From Gallintestinimicrobium propionicum (GTDB taxonomy: Bacteria > Bacillota > Clostridia > Lachnospirales > Lachnospiraceae): a stretch of 64,000 bases of DNA. Made by a program: the position numbers and the translations under genes. Positions within the stretch are counted from its first letter, which is position 1; the number at the start of each line of letters is the position of its first letter. The stretch covers positions 39,241 to 103,240 of the forward strand of contig NZ_JAOQJY010000015.1 in the NCBI RefSeq assembly GCF_025567525.1, written 5' to 3'. Below the pieces are notes generated by a model. That model was not told the origin of the DNA and did not search any database. It saw only the letters and a list, made by a program, of their open reading frames with translations. Below are positions 49,990 through 59,436 of this stretch, piece after piece.

Positions 49990-51468
49990 TTATGCAGCGT
50001 GCCGCTTTTCCAGTTCGACACAGATGCGGTCGTATTCTGTTTCGTCCAGAATATATTTTTTCTTATAAAGGAAGTAGGACAGAAGCATCATCGCGCAGGG
50101 CAGCAGGGACATGCACAGCAAAAGTCCGGTGCTCTGCAGCGAGGTCGTGCTGGAGAGCACGCCGGAAATTAAGTCGAGCTTTTCACTTTCGGTAATCAAC
50201 CCCTGGGTGCACTGCTGTTCCAGCGAAGAAATCTGGTTGGTATAGCTGGTAACGTCGAACAGCAGATAGGTTGCAGATGTCAGGACAGCGGTCAGTGCGG
50301 AGGCAAGCTTTGTGATGAATGGGCGAAGGGAAGCGATGACGGCTTCATCCCTCGTTTCGAATTTGTACTCATTATATTCCACCGTATTGAGGATGGAGAT
50401 CATCATAATCAGGTAATAGCAATACTGACCGAAATTGGAGAGCATGTAGCCTAACACGAGCAGGGCAAAGCCGAGGGTGCCGGTCTTTGCCAGGAAGCCG
50501 GAGATCAGGAGGAACGCGTAGCCGATCACCGCGATGATTGCCATGATGGACATCAGCTGTTTGCGCGGGCATTTGCGGGAAATGGCAGGGTAGAAGACCA
50601 TCAGAAATGCGGTTGCGGACATGCCGACCATTGTGAACAGGGAATATAGACCGCCTTCATAGCCGAACGTCAGATAAATATAGGTAGATCCCAGTCCGCC
50701 GACGATCAGTCCATTACCGATCTGCTGCAGCAAAAAGATGACTGCGATCCAGACTAACTGATCGTTGCGCAGGATAGTCTGGATGATTTCGCGGAAGCGG
50801 AAGCGTTCCTGCTTCGCTGCGGGAGGGTCACGGCGTTCGCGTACACCGAAGATTGTGATGCTCAAAAACAGAGGCGCTAAAATCGCAATGATCAGGGCGA
50901 TGCGTCCATAGGCGGTAAAGGAACTTCCGCCGATGGCATTTTTGCCGGTAGAAAAGACTGGAATCAGGATAGAAGCCAGCGTAGAACCGATTCCTGCAAA
51001 CAGCGTAGCACGGGAGGTAAACTGATTGCGTGCGTTGGCATCGGAGCCGAGCGCCGGAATCATACCCCAGTAGGAAATATCGTTCATGGTATAGGTGATG
51101 CTGAACAAAAAATAAAGGATACCGAACAGGCAGACGAAGCTCCAACCGTGCAGGTCTGTATTGAAAAACAGATAAATGACGACGGAGGTGGATAAAACGC
51201 CGATTGTCAGCCAGGGTTTAAATTTGCCGAAACGGGAATGGGTGTGTTCGATGATGCTTCCCATGATCGGGTCGTTTAGTGCGTCAAAAATCCGGGCAGC
51301 GACCATAATTGCGGTGATCGCGGTCAGCTGTGCGGCGTTTAACGAGCGGGTAAATAAAACGAAAGTCAGAAGAAAGCTGTTGATCAGGGCGTAGACAGCA
51401 TCTCTTCCGACCGTCCCGAGGGGGAACAGAAGTAGGTTTCGTTTTTGGTACTTTTGCTGTTCGTTCAT
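49990..51468 (-). CDS. GPH-family sugar symporter (MFS, MelB-like)
   Basis: A 492-residue transporter with twelve hydrophobic segments. Features of the glycoside-pentoside-hexuronide symporters are YALINSFLLTFVLFTRSL, the cation-site segment ARIFDALNDPIMGSIIEHTH, SRFGKFKPWLTIG and ITYTMNDISYWGMIPAL. The substrate cannot be named; no glycosidase gene is adjacent. The start has GGAGG upstream and a promoter TTGCAT, 17 bases, TATAAT at 51528-51500. Confidence 0.87.
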   Translation of the reverse strand: MNEQQKYQKRNLLLFPLGTVGRDAVYALINSFLLTFVLFTRSLNAAQLTAITAIMVAARIFDALNDPIMGSIIEHTHSRFGKFKPWLTIGVLSTSVVIYLFFNTDLHGWSFVCLFGILYFLFSITYTMNDISYWGMIPALGSDANARNQFTSRATLFAGIGSTLASILIPVFSTGKNAIGGSSFTAYGRIALIIAILAPLFLSITIFGVRERRDPPAAKQERFRFREIIQTILRNDQLVWIAVIFLLQQIGNGLIVGGLGSTYIYLTFGYEGGLYSLFTMVGMSATAFLMVFYPAISRKCPRKQLMSIMAIIAVIGYAFLLISGFLAKTGTLGFALLVLGYMLSNFGQYCYYLIMMISILNTVEYNEYKFETRDEAVIASLRPFITKLASALTAVLTSATYLLFDVTSYTNQISSLEQQCTQGLITESEKLDLISGVLSSTTSLQSTGLLLCMSLLPCAMMLLSYFLYKKKYILDETEYDRICVELEKRHAA

Positions 51469-51499
51469 GGATTTTTCCTCCGTTTTTTATTCTGTTTTC

Positions 51500-51528
51500 A
51501 TTATATTGCGATTTAAAACAGGATGCAA
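51500..51528 (-). promoter_or_regulatory. Promoter of the GPH symporter gene
   Basis: On the minus strand, TTGCAT (51528-51523) and a perfect TATAAT (51505-51500) with a 17-base spacer, about 32 bases before the ATG. The predicted start leaves a short leader. Confidence 0.7.
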
Positions 51529-51646
51529 CAGAGAAAAATGGCGAATTCCGGAGAGTGGGAAATGAGATTGTCGGAGGATGCGGCAGGGTGGTACAGCGTG
51601 CTGTAAAACGCGGGCACTGCAGCGGCAGCGCAGTCTTGTTGTCTGA

Positions 51647-52942
51647 CTACAGCAGAATCAGTTGGCGTGTATACTCGTGAACCGGCAGCTGCCCGGTTTT
51701 TGCGCAGCGTGCAGTTTGCGTCAGATGTGCAGCGAGCACATCCTTTTCATAGAGGGCGAGTGCTTCCGGAGAAAGGCTGCGGGCTGCAGCAGCGGGGCGG
51801 GAGATGAGCGGAATGTTGCTGTTTTTCTTGAGCACGGACAGCAGGGGAGACGCACTCTTACGAAAACCAAGAATCCGGGCGTAAGGTGTATAGTCGTTAT
51901 CGCGGGCAGCAAGGAGCATTTCCTGCGAAACAGAGAGCAGAATCCGACACAGACAGCGGCTGATTTTGCTGTAGGTGATTTCGCGGGTCTTGAGTCTTGT
52001 GCAGAGATCGTCCCAGTCGGTAAAGGAAAGGCGGTTCGCCTCGAGCTTGTCGGCAAGCTCTTTTCCGACCTCAGCATACGTCCCAAAGGAACCCGGAGCG
52101 GCAGTGAGCAGTCGATAGTGCAATGGACTGGATAAGTCATTGGAGAATAAAAACGTGTTCTGCGATAAAACTTCCTCCCAGAGCGGCAGCAGGGGCTGCA
52201 GTTCGGGATAGCACTGCAGCTGCGACAAAAGAGCCTGCTTCCCTTGTTTGGCGAGCAGACTGCGCAGCGCGGATGCAGAGGGAAAGTCTGCTGCACCGCC
52301 GAGCGGATCGTGATAGCCGCTGCCAACGCGCGAGATCGTGAACGGGCGGATGGAGCTGTTTCGCCGCAGCAGCGCCAAGGTGTATTCCAATCCCAGAAGG
52401 TTGTTGGGGGAAGAAAGCAGGGCAACAATCTGTTCTGCTGTGGAATTGTTGTCGGGGCAGGCTGTTGATGGCATATCTTTTGCCATATCGAGGCATAAAA
52501 GCAGCGCCTGCTGGCGTGCGGCAGGGAAAGATAGCCCGGATTTTAATGCTTTTTTCAAAGCATTGGAAAAAGCAGCAGATTCGCACTGCAGCAGAGTTGC
52601 CGTTTTTTTAAATAAGGAAATGTCGCCGGATTCGCTGCCAAAGCAAAGAACGTCCACGCAGCCGAGCTTGTCCAGCAGGGAAACTGCCCCGGCGGCAAAA
52701 TCCCCGGCGCTTCCGGTGGCGAAGCAGACGGGCAGCTCAATCACAACGTCTGCTCCGGCAAGCAGCGCCATCCGGGTACGGGTATACTTGTCCAGAAGCG
52801 CCGGAGCGCCCCGCTGGACAAAGCTGCCGCTCATGACTGCGATCAGATAGTCCGCGCCGGTTTGCTTCCGCGTCTGTTCCATATGGTAAATATGTCCCGG
52901 GTGAAGCGGGTTGTATTCTACGATGATGCCTGTTGTTTTCAA
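51647..52942 (-). CDS. tmcAL: tRNA(Met) cytidine acetate ligase
   Basis: TmcAL (formerly YlbM) uses acetate and ATP to form N4-acetylcytidine at the wobble position of elongator tRNA-Met. The 431-residue nucleotidyltransferase-like protein begins KTTGIIVEYNPLHPGHIYHM, carrying the HxGH-type motif, then AVMSGSFVQRGAPALLDKYT, RTRMALLAGADVVIELP and CFGSESGD. The start is probably the TTG at 52942, ten bases after GGAGG; the upstream in-frame ATG (52960) overlaps that site. Confidence 0.9.
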   Translation of the reverse strand: MKTTGIIVEYNPLHPGHIYHMEQTRKQTGADYLIAVMSGSFVQRGAPALLDKYTRTRMALLAGADVVIELPVCFATGSAGDFAAGAVSLLDKLGCVDVLCFGSESGDISLFKKTATLLQCESAAFSNALKKALKSGLSFPAARQQALLLCLDMAKDMPSTACPDNNSTAEQIVALLSSPNNLLGLEYTLALLRRNSSIRPFTISRVGSGYHDPLGGAADFPSASALRSLLAKQGKQALLSQLQCYPELQPLLPLWEEVLSQNTFLFSNDLSSPLHYRLLTAAPGSFGTYAEVGKELADKLEANRLSFTDWDDLCTRLKTREITYSKISRCLCRILLSVSQEMLLAARDNDYTPYARILGFRKSASPLLSVLKKNSNIPLISRPAAAARSLSPEALALYEKDVLAAHLTQTARCAKTGQLPVHEYTRQLILL

Positions 52943-53053
52943 AGTGATAAATACCTCCATGTGCACGGGTTCTTAACGTTCTGAGAACTTTTTTCTTTTT
53001 TTACTTCCACAGGTTCAAGTTTATTTTTCTGTTTTTAATATCCGATTTCCGAA

Positions 53054-53539
53054 TTATAGCTGTATCTCTAACTCCAAGCAATCCCATTCTTCGCCTAATA
53101 CCTGATACTTTTCCATTTCATCTAATGCTACATCCTGAAATCCTGTGGTCTTGTAACAATAATATGCAGGATCATTATTACGGAAAACACCTAATGTAAC
53201 CTTCTTTGCGCCAAAGATTTCTTTTGCATAGAGTAATCCTAACTGAAGCATTTGTTTTCCATAGCCTTTCCCCCTTTTGTTTGCATCAACGATAACAAAG
53301 CCAAATCTTAATTCATCAAATGACGCTGTTGGTCTTCTCATTGTAAAAAATCCAACCACATCGTTATCATCTATCGCTGTAAAAGCCATCAAATCACTTA
53401 CGGAATGAAATTGCTCAAGCGATAACGGGTATGTTCCCAGTACGCCTGCTGTCCATTTATAAAATGCCTTTTCATCTTTTGCCCAGGAAAGTATTGTTTC
53501 AGCATCTTTTATATGATAAGGTCTTAGTCTTAACATCAT
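53054..53539 (-). CDS. GNAT-family acetyltransferase
   Basis: A 161-residue acetyltransferase. The acetyl-CoA loop is VIDANKRGKGYGKQMLQLG preceded by a beta strand FGFVIVD, followed by GVFRNNDPAYYCYKTTGF. The acceptor substrate is unknown. The gene is clearly more AT-rich than the flanking chromosomal genes and stands in a leftward group with another acetyltransferase and a methyltransferase remnant, which suggests a transferred patch. Start ATG at 53539 with AAGGGG upstream. Confidence 0.85.
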   Translation of the reverse strand: MMLRLRPYHIKDAETILSWAKDEKAFYKWTAGVLGTYPLSLEQFHSVSDLMAFTAIDDNDVVGFFTMRRPTASFDELRFGFVIVDANKRGKGYGKQMLQLGLLYAKEIFGAKKVTLGVFRNNDPAYYCYKTTGFQDVALDEMEKYQVLGEEWDCLELEIQL

Positions 53540-53568
53540 TTTCCCCTTTCTGCAAAACTGGAAGTTGT

Positions 53569-54132
53569 CTAATTCTTTTTTAAGGGATTATCTAATACAT
53601 AATACAAAGAAATATACTCATGTCCATCTCTTGCAATTTGGGTATTTTCCTTTACAAAGCGGAAACCACTTTTTTCAATAACTCTTTTTGATTGACTATT
53701 TATAACAAAATGGCTACACATTAAGTAATAATAATTTTCTTGTTCAAAGCAGAATTTAATTACTCTATTAACAGCTTCTGGCATTAAACCTTTTCCCCAA
53801 TACTCTTTACTTAATACATATCCTAGTTCTCTTCCTACTAAATTCTCATACTCATCACGCAACAAAAGACTAAGCGTTTCAAGTCCTAATGAACCTATTA
53901 CCTTATGATTTTCTTTCAATTCTAAAGCAAAGGTCATTTTCTCATTAATAAACATCTCCAAAATGGTTTTTGATTCTTGAATTGATGTATGTGGATTCCA
54001 TCCAGCCATTTGACCTACTCCATCAACTTTTGCATACTCAAAAAAGTCTTCTAAATCCATTTCACTCCATTCTCTAATGATTAGTCTATCTGTTTCAAGC
54101 ACAACACCTGTTAAATCAACATTTGCATTCAT
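53569..54132 (-). CDS. RimJ/RimL-type GNAT acetyltransferase
   Basis: A 187-residue acetyltransferase of the protein-N-acetyltransferase-like branch. It shows VVLETDRLIIREWSEMDLED at the N-terminus, GRELGYVLSKEYWGKGLMPE (acetyl-CoA loop) and the C-terminal NSQSKRVIEKSGFRFVKE. The ATG at 54132 follows GAGGAG. Very AT-rich. The acceptor is unknown. Confidence 0.87.
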   Translation of the reverse strand: MNANVDLTGVVLETDRLIIREWSEMDLEDFFEYAKVDGVGQMAGWNPHTSIQESKTILEMFINEKMTFALELKENHKVIGSLGLETLSLLLRDEYENLVGRELGYVLSKEYWGKGLMPEAVNRVIKFCFEQENYYYLMCSHFVINSQSKRVIEKSGFRFVKENTQIARDGHEYISLYYVLDNPLKKN

Positions 54133-54166
54133 AAATCTATCACTCCTCAATCAACTCCCGATTGTT

Positions 54167-54598
54167 CTATGATACGATAAACATGCCATATTCTTTTGGC
54201 ACGTTTAAAATTCCATTTGTAGTATGAGCGGTCAAAATATCTTTTTTAGCCTGTTTGGGAATGCCGGTGATCGACGTCATACTGGAAAGAGAATAAAGAT
54301 ATTCGATTATGTCATCGATATTGCTTTTGGCAGCTGCGATCATCGCTTTTGAAAAATCTGAAAGAGTCAGCCTGGAACACAGACGGATCAAATCTTCTTT
54401 GTTTTTCCACATATCGCCTGTCCCGCAGCCTAATTCCAAAATGCGCATTCCGGGGGCAATTTTATAATTGGAAAAAATCCAGTTTCCGAATCCCATCTTG
54501 TTTGTCGAATATTTATCATGAATGGTAATTCTCGTTTGCAAATTGGTTGCTGTAGCATACCGCTGTTCCACAACGGACCTATCATTCAGCTGATCCAT
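54167..54598 (-). pseudogene. SAM methyltransferase with an internal deletion
   Basis: The 143-residue product has a normal methyltransferase front (NLQTRITIHDKYSTNKMGFG, SAM motif I MRILELGCGTGDMW, LTLSDFSKAMI) up to about residue 95. It then jumps to a C-terminal tail (EYLYSLSSMTSITGIPKQ ... NVPKEYGMFIVS). Related enzymes are about 240-270 residues, so roughly 100 residues with motifs II-IV are missing, yet the frame is kept. The protein could not fold as a complete Rossmann methyltransferase, so it is probably dead. Confidence 0.7.
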
Positions 54599-54675
54599 AC
54601 ATAACCTCGCTTTGATTTCCTGTTTTTGATCCTGGTATTTACAAAACAGTATAACATAAAATAAAGGCACATGGG

Positions 54676-54720
54676 AAGCTGCGGAAAGCATTGAAGATGC
54701 AGCTTGGCGAATGGTGTAGA
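54676..54720 (-). repeat. Relic of a family B element
   Basis: agcattgaagatgcagcttggcgaatggtgtag-type sequence matches gcatcgaagatgcgagtttgcgaatggcgcgg of copy 5 with several changes. The rest of the element is not recognisable. It lies between the methyltransferase relic and the coiled-coil gene. Confidence 0.5.
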
Positions 54721-54893
54721 TGAACGATAACCTAAAATAGCAAAAAGAAGTTTTAACGGAAAGATCTTGTGCTGCTTCATATAGATTTTTCTGTTTTGAG
54801 TATGGTATACTGTAAGAGTATGTGAGAAAACTTAGCCTTCTTATATATTTTTAACGAACTAAAAATTTATTTTATATAGAGAGGGATCGGCAG

Positions 54894-56591
54894 ATGGGAA
54901 ATAAGGAATTATTTAAAACAGTTTTATTCGGCGGATTTCAAAAAGAAGAAGTATGGAACTACATGCAGGAGGTTGAGGCGGAGATAGAAGGGGGACGCCA
55001 GGTTGCGGAACGCGCACAGCAGGAATATGCGCAGCAGCTGGAAGAGGAAAACCTGATGCGGCAGAAACTGAGCCAGCAGCTTTCGGATGAACAGGAACGC
55101 ACGGAGAAGCTGGAAGAAGAAAAGAATGCGATGGAGTCGGAACTTGGCACACTGCAAGCAGAAGCAGAAAGTCTGCGCGCAGAAAAAGCAGAACTGCAGA
55201 CCGAGCTGAACAAGCTGCAGGAAGAAAAGATCGGGCTGGAAGCGGCAGTTGAAACCTTAAATACAGAAAAAGCCGGACAGCAGGCAGAAATGGAAGCGCT
55301 GCAGAAGGAAAAGGACGAATTACAGACAAGGGCGGAATCCTTACAGACGGAGAAGGAAGAGGCTTTGGAGGAGCTGGAAAATCTGCGGATAGCGCAGACA
55401 AAAATTCAGGCAGAGGCAGAAAGCCTACGTACAGAAAAAGCAGAGCTGCAGACCGAGCTGAACAAGCTGCAGGAAGAAAAGATCGGGCTGGAAGCGGCAG
55501 TTGAAACCTTAAATACAGAAAAAGCCGGACAGCAGGCAGAAGTTGAAGGGCTGCAGAAGGCAAAGGACGAATTACAGGCAAGAACAGAAGTTTTAGAAGC
55601 TGAGAAAGAGAAAGCTTTGTCAGAGCTGAAAAGTCTGAGGACTGAGAAAGTCAAACTGGAAACCGAAGCAGAAAAATTGCGTGCAGAGCAGCAGGAATTG
55701 AAAGCGGAAGCTGACGATCTGAGTGTCCAGCTGGAAACGCAGCAACTTGCGCTTGCAAAGGAGAAAGAACACACTGCAGCACGGCTGGCAGAATGGAAGA
55801 GCCGGGAGGATAGCCTGAAAACAGAATTAAAGCGCAAAAAGGCAGAGGCTCAGACGATTTTCCAGAAACAACAGCAGGAGATTCGGCAGTTAAAACAGCA
55901 GTTGGCAGCTTTAAAGTCAGATCATGCAAGAAGTGCAGGACAGAGTAGCCTGGACGGCTTGAAGAATGGTCTGGGACAGATGTTCTTTAAGGTTACAGGA
56001 AATGCAGGCAGAAATAGTGCTGGAAAACGCAGCGAAGCGATGCGGCAGTGGGACGCAGACAGCTACAGCGAAGAAAGAACGCAGTGGGGATATGCAGAAA
56101 ATCCTAGCCGTGCCGAAAAAACGCAGGGACAAGCAGATGACTACAGGGAAAAATCGCAGGAAATCGTAAAAACGGACTATGCGAGTCAAAAAAACGATAC
56201 GGCAGTCACAGAGCAGGGCGCGCCCGCTGCAGGGCAGAACATGACCGTTACGGCTGCAGTCCACCCTGCGTCCGACACAATTTCCGATGTCGCACTCGAC
56301 ACCACATCTGATACAGTTCTGGCGCCCACCGCACCGAATGAAAATAACTTGACTGATACGGTCAATAAGACGACCGACGACGCGATCGAAGAAGCTGCAA
56401 AAGCCTGCGAGGACATGCAGGCGGCACAGGAAGCCAAAACGCAGGATCCAGAGAATGTGGATGCGCAGCAAAAGCAGCAGGAAAAAGATACTTATTATAA
56501 AGAGCATGTGAATACGGTCAACGAGACGATCGCCCGGGCGCAGGAGCGGATTGCAAAAATGCTTCAGGAGCTTCAGACAGAGGTAGAATAA
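54894..56591 (+). CDS. Long coiled-coil protein with a DivIVA-like N-terminus
   Basis: A 565-residue protein. The first 30 residues, FKTVLFGGFQKEEVWNYMQE, resemble the short N-terminal segment of DivIVA/GpsB-like proteins that precedes a coiled coil. Residues about 30-340 are almost pure heptad coiled coil, rich in Glu/Lys/Gln/Ala. A block of 84 residues is repeated twice (DNA 55139-55642). Residues about 345-540 are low complexity (Ala/Thr/Asp/Gln). The end, RIAKMLQELQTEVE, is again helical. There is no membrane segment. It may be a scaffold at the cell pole or envelope; function is not known. It precedes spoVAF by 52 bases. Confidence 0.65.
   Translation: MGNKELFKTVLFGGFQKEEVWNYMQEVEAEIEGGRQVAERAQQEYAQQLEEENLMRQKLSQQLSDEQERTEKLEEEKNAMESELGTLQAEAESLRAEKAELQTELNKLQEEKIGLEAAVETLNTEKAGQQAEMEALQKEKDELQTRAESLQTEKEEALEELENLRIAQTKIQAEAESLRTEKAELQTELNKLQEEKIGLEAAVETLNTEKAGQQAEVEGLQKAKDELQARTEVLEAEKEKALSELKSLRTEKVKLETEAEKLRAEQQELKAEADDLSVQLETQQLALAKEKEHTAARLAEWKSREDSLKTELKRKKAEAQTIFQKQQQEIRQLKQQLAALKSDHARSAGQSSLDGLKNGLGQMFFKVTGNAGRNSAGKRSEAMRQWDADSYSEERTQWGYAENPSRAEKTQGQADDYREKSQEIVKTDYASQKNDTAVTEQGAPAAGQNMTVTAAVHPASDTISDVALDTTSDTVLAPTAPNENNLTDTVNKTTDDAIEEAAKACEDMQAAQEAKTQDPENVDAQQKQQEKDTYYKEHVNTVNETIARAQERIAKMLQELQTEVE
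55139..55642 (+). repeat. Two tandem 252-bp repeats inside the coiled-coil gene
   Basis: accgagctgaacaagctgcagg occurs in shortened form at 55200 and at 55452; the period is 252 bases, or 84 codons and 12 heptads. The second part of each unit (gaagcggcagttgaaacc onwards) is identical, and other parts have a few changes, so the duplication is recent. Confidence 0.85.
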
Positions 56592-56643
56592 AAGGGAACC
56601 CTTTTGGACAGACTAAAGCAAAAAATCCGGGAGGAAGATTTCC

Positions 56644-58062
56644 ATGACGATGAAAAAAGTGAGCGGCGATCTGGCGAAGAACAGAGACTATCTGGATCGA
56701 CAGCTGGGCGTTGGGGAAAGCTTTGACGTATTGTACCGAAATGTGGAGATCGGGAAGAAAAATGCAGCGCTGTATATGATCGACGGATTCTGTAAAGATG
56801 AAGTGATGCAGAAGCTGCTGCAGCATTTTATCGGAATCACGAAAGAGCAGATGCCGGAGGACGCGGCAGAGATGAGCAGGCAGCTTGTGCCTTATGGAGA
56901 GGTCGATCTATGCGACGATCTGGATGAAATCTGCAGGCAGGTGATGTCCGGCGTGACCGCCCTGCTGTTGGAGGGATATGAGCAGGGCATTTTGATCGAT
57001 GCCAGAACCTATCCGGCGCGAAGTGTCGGTGAGCCGGAAAAGGATAAGGTGCTGCGCGGTTCGAAGGACGGTTTTGTGGAAACCATTGTCTTTAACACAG
57101 CGCTGATCCGCCGCAGGATCCGAAGCACACAGCTGAGGATGGAAATGCTGCAGGCAGGAAAAACGTCCCACACTGACATCGTTTTGTGCTATATGGAGGA
57201 TCGGGTAGATCAGCAGTTCCTTGAAAAGATCCGAAACCGGATTCAGAACCTGCAGGTGGATGCGCTGACGCTGAACCAGGAAAGCCTTGCGGAGTGCCTG
57301 TATCAGGGACGTTGGTGGAATCCGTTTCCGAAGTTCCGATTTTCTGAACGTCCGGACACCGCGGCGGCACAGGTGTTGGAGGGAAATATCATCATTCTGG
57401 TGGACAACTCGCCGTCGGCGCTGATCACACCGACCTCCCTGTTTGACGTGCTGGAGGAAGCGGACGATTATTATTTTCCGCCGATCACGGGAACGTATCT
57501 GAGACTGTCGCGCCTGCTGATCGCCATTGTAACGTATTTTCTGACTCCGACGTTTCTTTTGTTGATGGAATATCCACAGTGGATTCCCAAAGGCTTTGAG
57601 TTCATCGCAGTGCGGGATACGGTCTATATTCCGCTGATCTGGCAGCTTTTATTGCTGGAGCTTGCAATTGACGGTCTGAAGCTTGCGGCGGTCAACACCC
57701 CGAATATGCTCAGTACGCCGCTGTCGGTCATGGCGGCGTTGGTTTTGGGAGAGTTCAGTGTAAAGAGTGGGTGGTTTAATAGTGAGGTCATGTTGTACAT
57801 GGCATTCGTCGCAGTCGCCAACTACACACAGAACAGCCTGGAGCTTGGCTATGCGCTGAAATTTATGCGGATTATCAATTTGGTGCTGACGGCAATTTTT
57901 GGCGTCTGGGGATATGTTGGAGGAATCGTGATTCTGGCGGTTTCTCTGTTGTTTAACCGGACGGTGAGCAGCAGAAGCTATCTGTATCCACTGGTGCCGT
58001 TTCATGGAAAACAGCTCGGGCATCAGTTGTTTCGGACAAGGCTGCCGGCGGCAAGAAAATAG
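56644..58062 (+). CDS. spoVAF: SpoVAF/GerA-family spore germination protein
   Basis: A 472-residue GerA-family membrane protein. The N-terminal soluble domain has YGEVDLCDDLDEICRQVMSG, the EPEKDKVLRGSKDGFVET region and TALIRRRIRSTQLRME. The membrane domain follows with LITPTSLFDVLEEADDYYFP and several helices to the end. This layout and the short C-terminal tail fit SpoVAF, a GerA paralogue of the inner spore membrane involved in germination, more than the nutrient-receptor A subunits. The other spoVA genes and the partner spoVAEa/FigP are not next to it. The ATG has GGGAGG nine bases upstream. Confidence 0.8.
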   Translation: MTMKKVSGDLAKNRDYLDRQLGVGESFDVLYRNVEIGKKNAALYMIDGFCKDEVMQKLLQHFIGITKEQMPEDAAEMSRQLVPYGEVDLCDDLDEICRQVMSGVTALLLEGYEQGILIDARTYPARSVGEPEKDKVLRGSKDGFVETIVFNTALIRRRIRSTQLRMEMLQAGKTSHTDIVLCYMEDRVDQQFLEKIRNRIQNLQVDALTLNQESLAECLYQGRWWNPFPKFRFSERPDTAAAQVLEGNIIILVDNSPSALITPTSLFDVLEEADDYYFPPITGTYLRLSRLLIAIVTYFLTPTFLLLMEYPQWIPKGFEFIAVRDTVYIPLIWQLLLLELAIDGLKLAAVNTPNMLSTPLSVMAALVLGEFSVKSGWFNSEVMLYMAFVAVANYTQNSLELGYALKFMRIINLVLTAIFGVWGYVGGIVILAVSLLFNRTVSSRSYLYPLVPFHGKQLGHQLFRTRLPAARK

Positions 58063-58157
58063 ACCTGGCGCAAGGATGGAAAAAAAAAGCAGCACTGACA
58101 GCGCTTGTGAGAAAATGGTGCGAAGAAAAGGATAATGCAGTCAGGATGGAGTCCAGG

Positions 58158-59309
58158 ATGAAAACAGTAATTGCAATCGATTCTTTTAAAGGAAGCATGA
58201 CTTCGATGGAGGCTGGAAACGCGGCGGCAGCAGGCGTGAAAGCAGTTTTCCCGGACGCTGAGATCGTCGTGCGTCCGCTGGCGGACGGCGGGGAAGGCAC
58301 GGTGGAAGCATTGACAACCGGAATGGGCGGACGCATGGAAACAGCGCTGGTAAGCGACCCGCTCGGCAGGAAAATTTCAGCGTCCTACGGTATTTTGGAA
58401 AAAAATAAAACAGCGGTAATAGAAATGGCGGCAGCTGCAGGGCTGCCGTTACTTTCCAAAGAAGAACGCAATCCGCTACATACAACGACCTACGGCGTTG
58501 GGGAGCTGATCCGGGATGCGATTCGGAAAGGCTGCAGGCATTTTATTGTCGGGATCGGCGGCAGTGCGACAAACGACGGCGGAGTTGGGATGCTTTCGGC
58601 GCTTGGATTTGAATTTCTGGATAAAAGTGGTCAGCCGGTGCGAAACGGGGCGGCCGGGTTAGCCGATCTTGCGGAAATTCGGAGTGGACATGTACTGCCG
58701 GTTTTAAAGGAGTGCACGTTTCGGGTTGCCTGTGACGTGGAAAATTCCCTCTGCGGAGAGCTTGGCTGCAGCAGCGTATTCGGACCGCAAAAGGGTGCTG
58801 ATAAAAAGAGCATCCGGCAGATGGATCAATGGCTCTTTTCCTATGCACAGCTGACGAAAGAGCACTTTCTACAGGCAGATGAAAATTGTCCGGGTGCGGG
58901 TGCCGCTGGCGGTCTTGGGTTTGCATTCCAGAGCTACTTAGGTGCGCGGCTCGAGCCGGGAATCCGGATTGTATTGGAAGAGACCGGGCTGGAACGCGAG
59001 ATGGCGGACGCGGATTTTGTCCTTACCGGAGAGGGCAGGATGGACGAACAGACTGCGATGGGGAAAGCCCCTGTAGGCGTGGCAAAGCTCGCGAAAAAGC
59101 ATGGCTGTACGGTGATCGCTTTTGCCGGAGCACTGCAGGAGGGCTTTACAGTCTGCCATGAGATCGGAATCGACGCAGCGTTTTGCATTCAGAAAAGGGC
59201 AGTCAGCCTGGAAGAGGCGATGGATCGGGACGCTGCGATGCAAAATCTGACGGATACCTGCAAAGAGGCGTTCCGGCTGGTGAAAGCTGTCGTGGGTGTT
59301 CCACAATGA
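58158..59309 (+). CDS. glxK: Glycerate kinase
   Basis: This enzyme phosphorylates D-glycerate (family I, glycerate 2-kinase type). The 383-residue protein begins KTVIAIDSFKGSMTSMEAGN and includes PLADGGEGTVEAL, FIVGIGGSATNDGGVGML, CDVENSLCG, PGAGAAGGLGFAFQ and TGEGRMDEQTAMGKAP, all family signatures. The start is the ATG at 58158, six bases after GGAG; frames opening at 58107 lack support. It appears to stand alone; no glycerate transporter is adjacent. Confidence 0.93.
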   Translation: MKTVIAIDSFKGSMTSMEAGNAAAAGVKAVFPDAEIVVRPLADGGEGTVEALTTGMGGRMETALVSDPLGRKISASYGILEKNKTAVIEMAAAAGLPLLSKEERNPLHTTTYGVGELIRDAIRKGCRHFIVGIGGSATNDGGVGMLSALGFEFLDKSGQPVRNGAAGLADLAEIRSGHVLPVLKECTFRVACDVENSLCGELGCSSVFGPQKGADKKSIRQMDQWLFSYAQLTKEHFLQADENCPGAGAAGGLGFAFQSYLGARLEPGIRIVLEETGLEREMADADFVLTGEGRMDEQTAMGKAPVGVAKLAKKHGCTVIAFAGALQEGFTVCHEIGIDAAFCIQKRAVSLEEAMDRDAAMQNLTDTCKEAFRLVKAVVGVPQ

Positions 59310-59436
59310 GACAGCATTCTATGTCCCATAATGAGGTGTTGACAATTATCCCGTTTTAGCGCAGAATATAAGGATGACTGGTTAGGAATGACGAATCCTG
59401 TAGAAAGCAGTCAAAGCAAAGAAACAGAGATTTAAG

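Noticed and set aside
52967..53050. Terminator-like gttct/agaac stem with T-run before tmcAL
   Set aside because: The T-run is on the strand where no upstream gene needs ending, and the stem is only five pairs.
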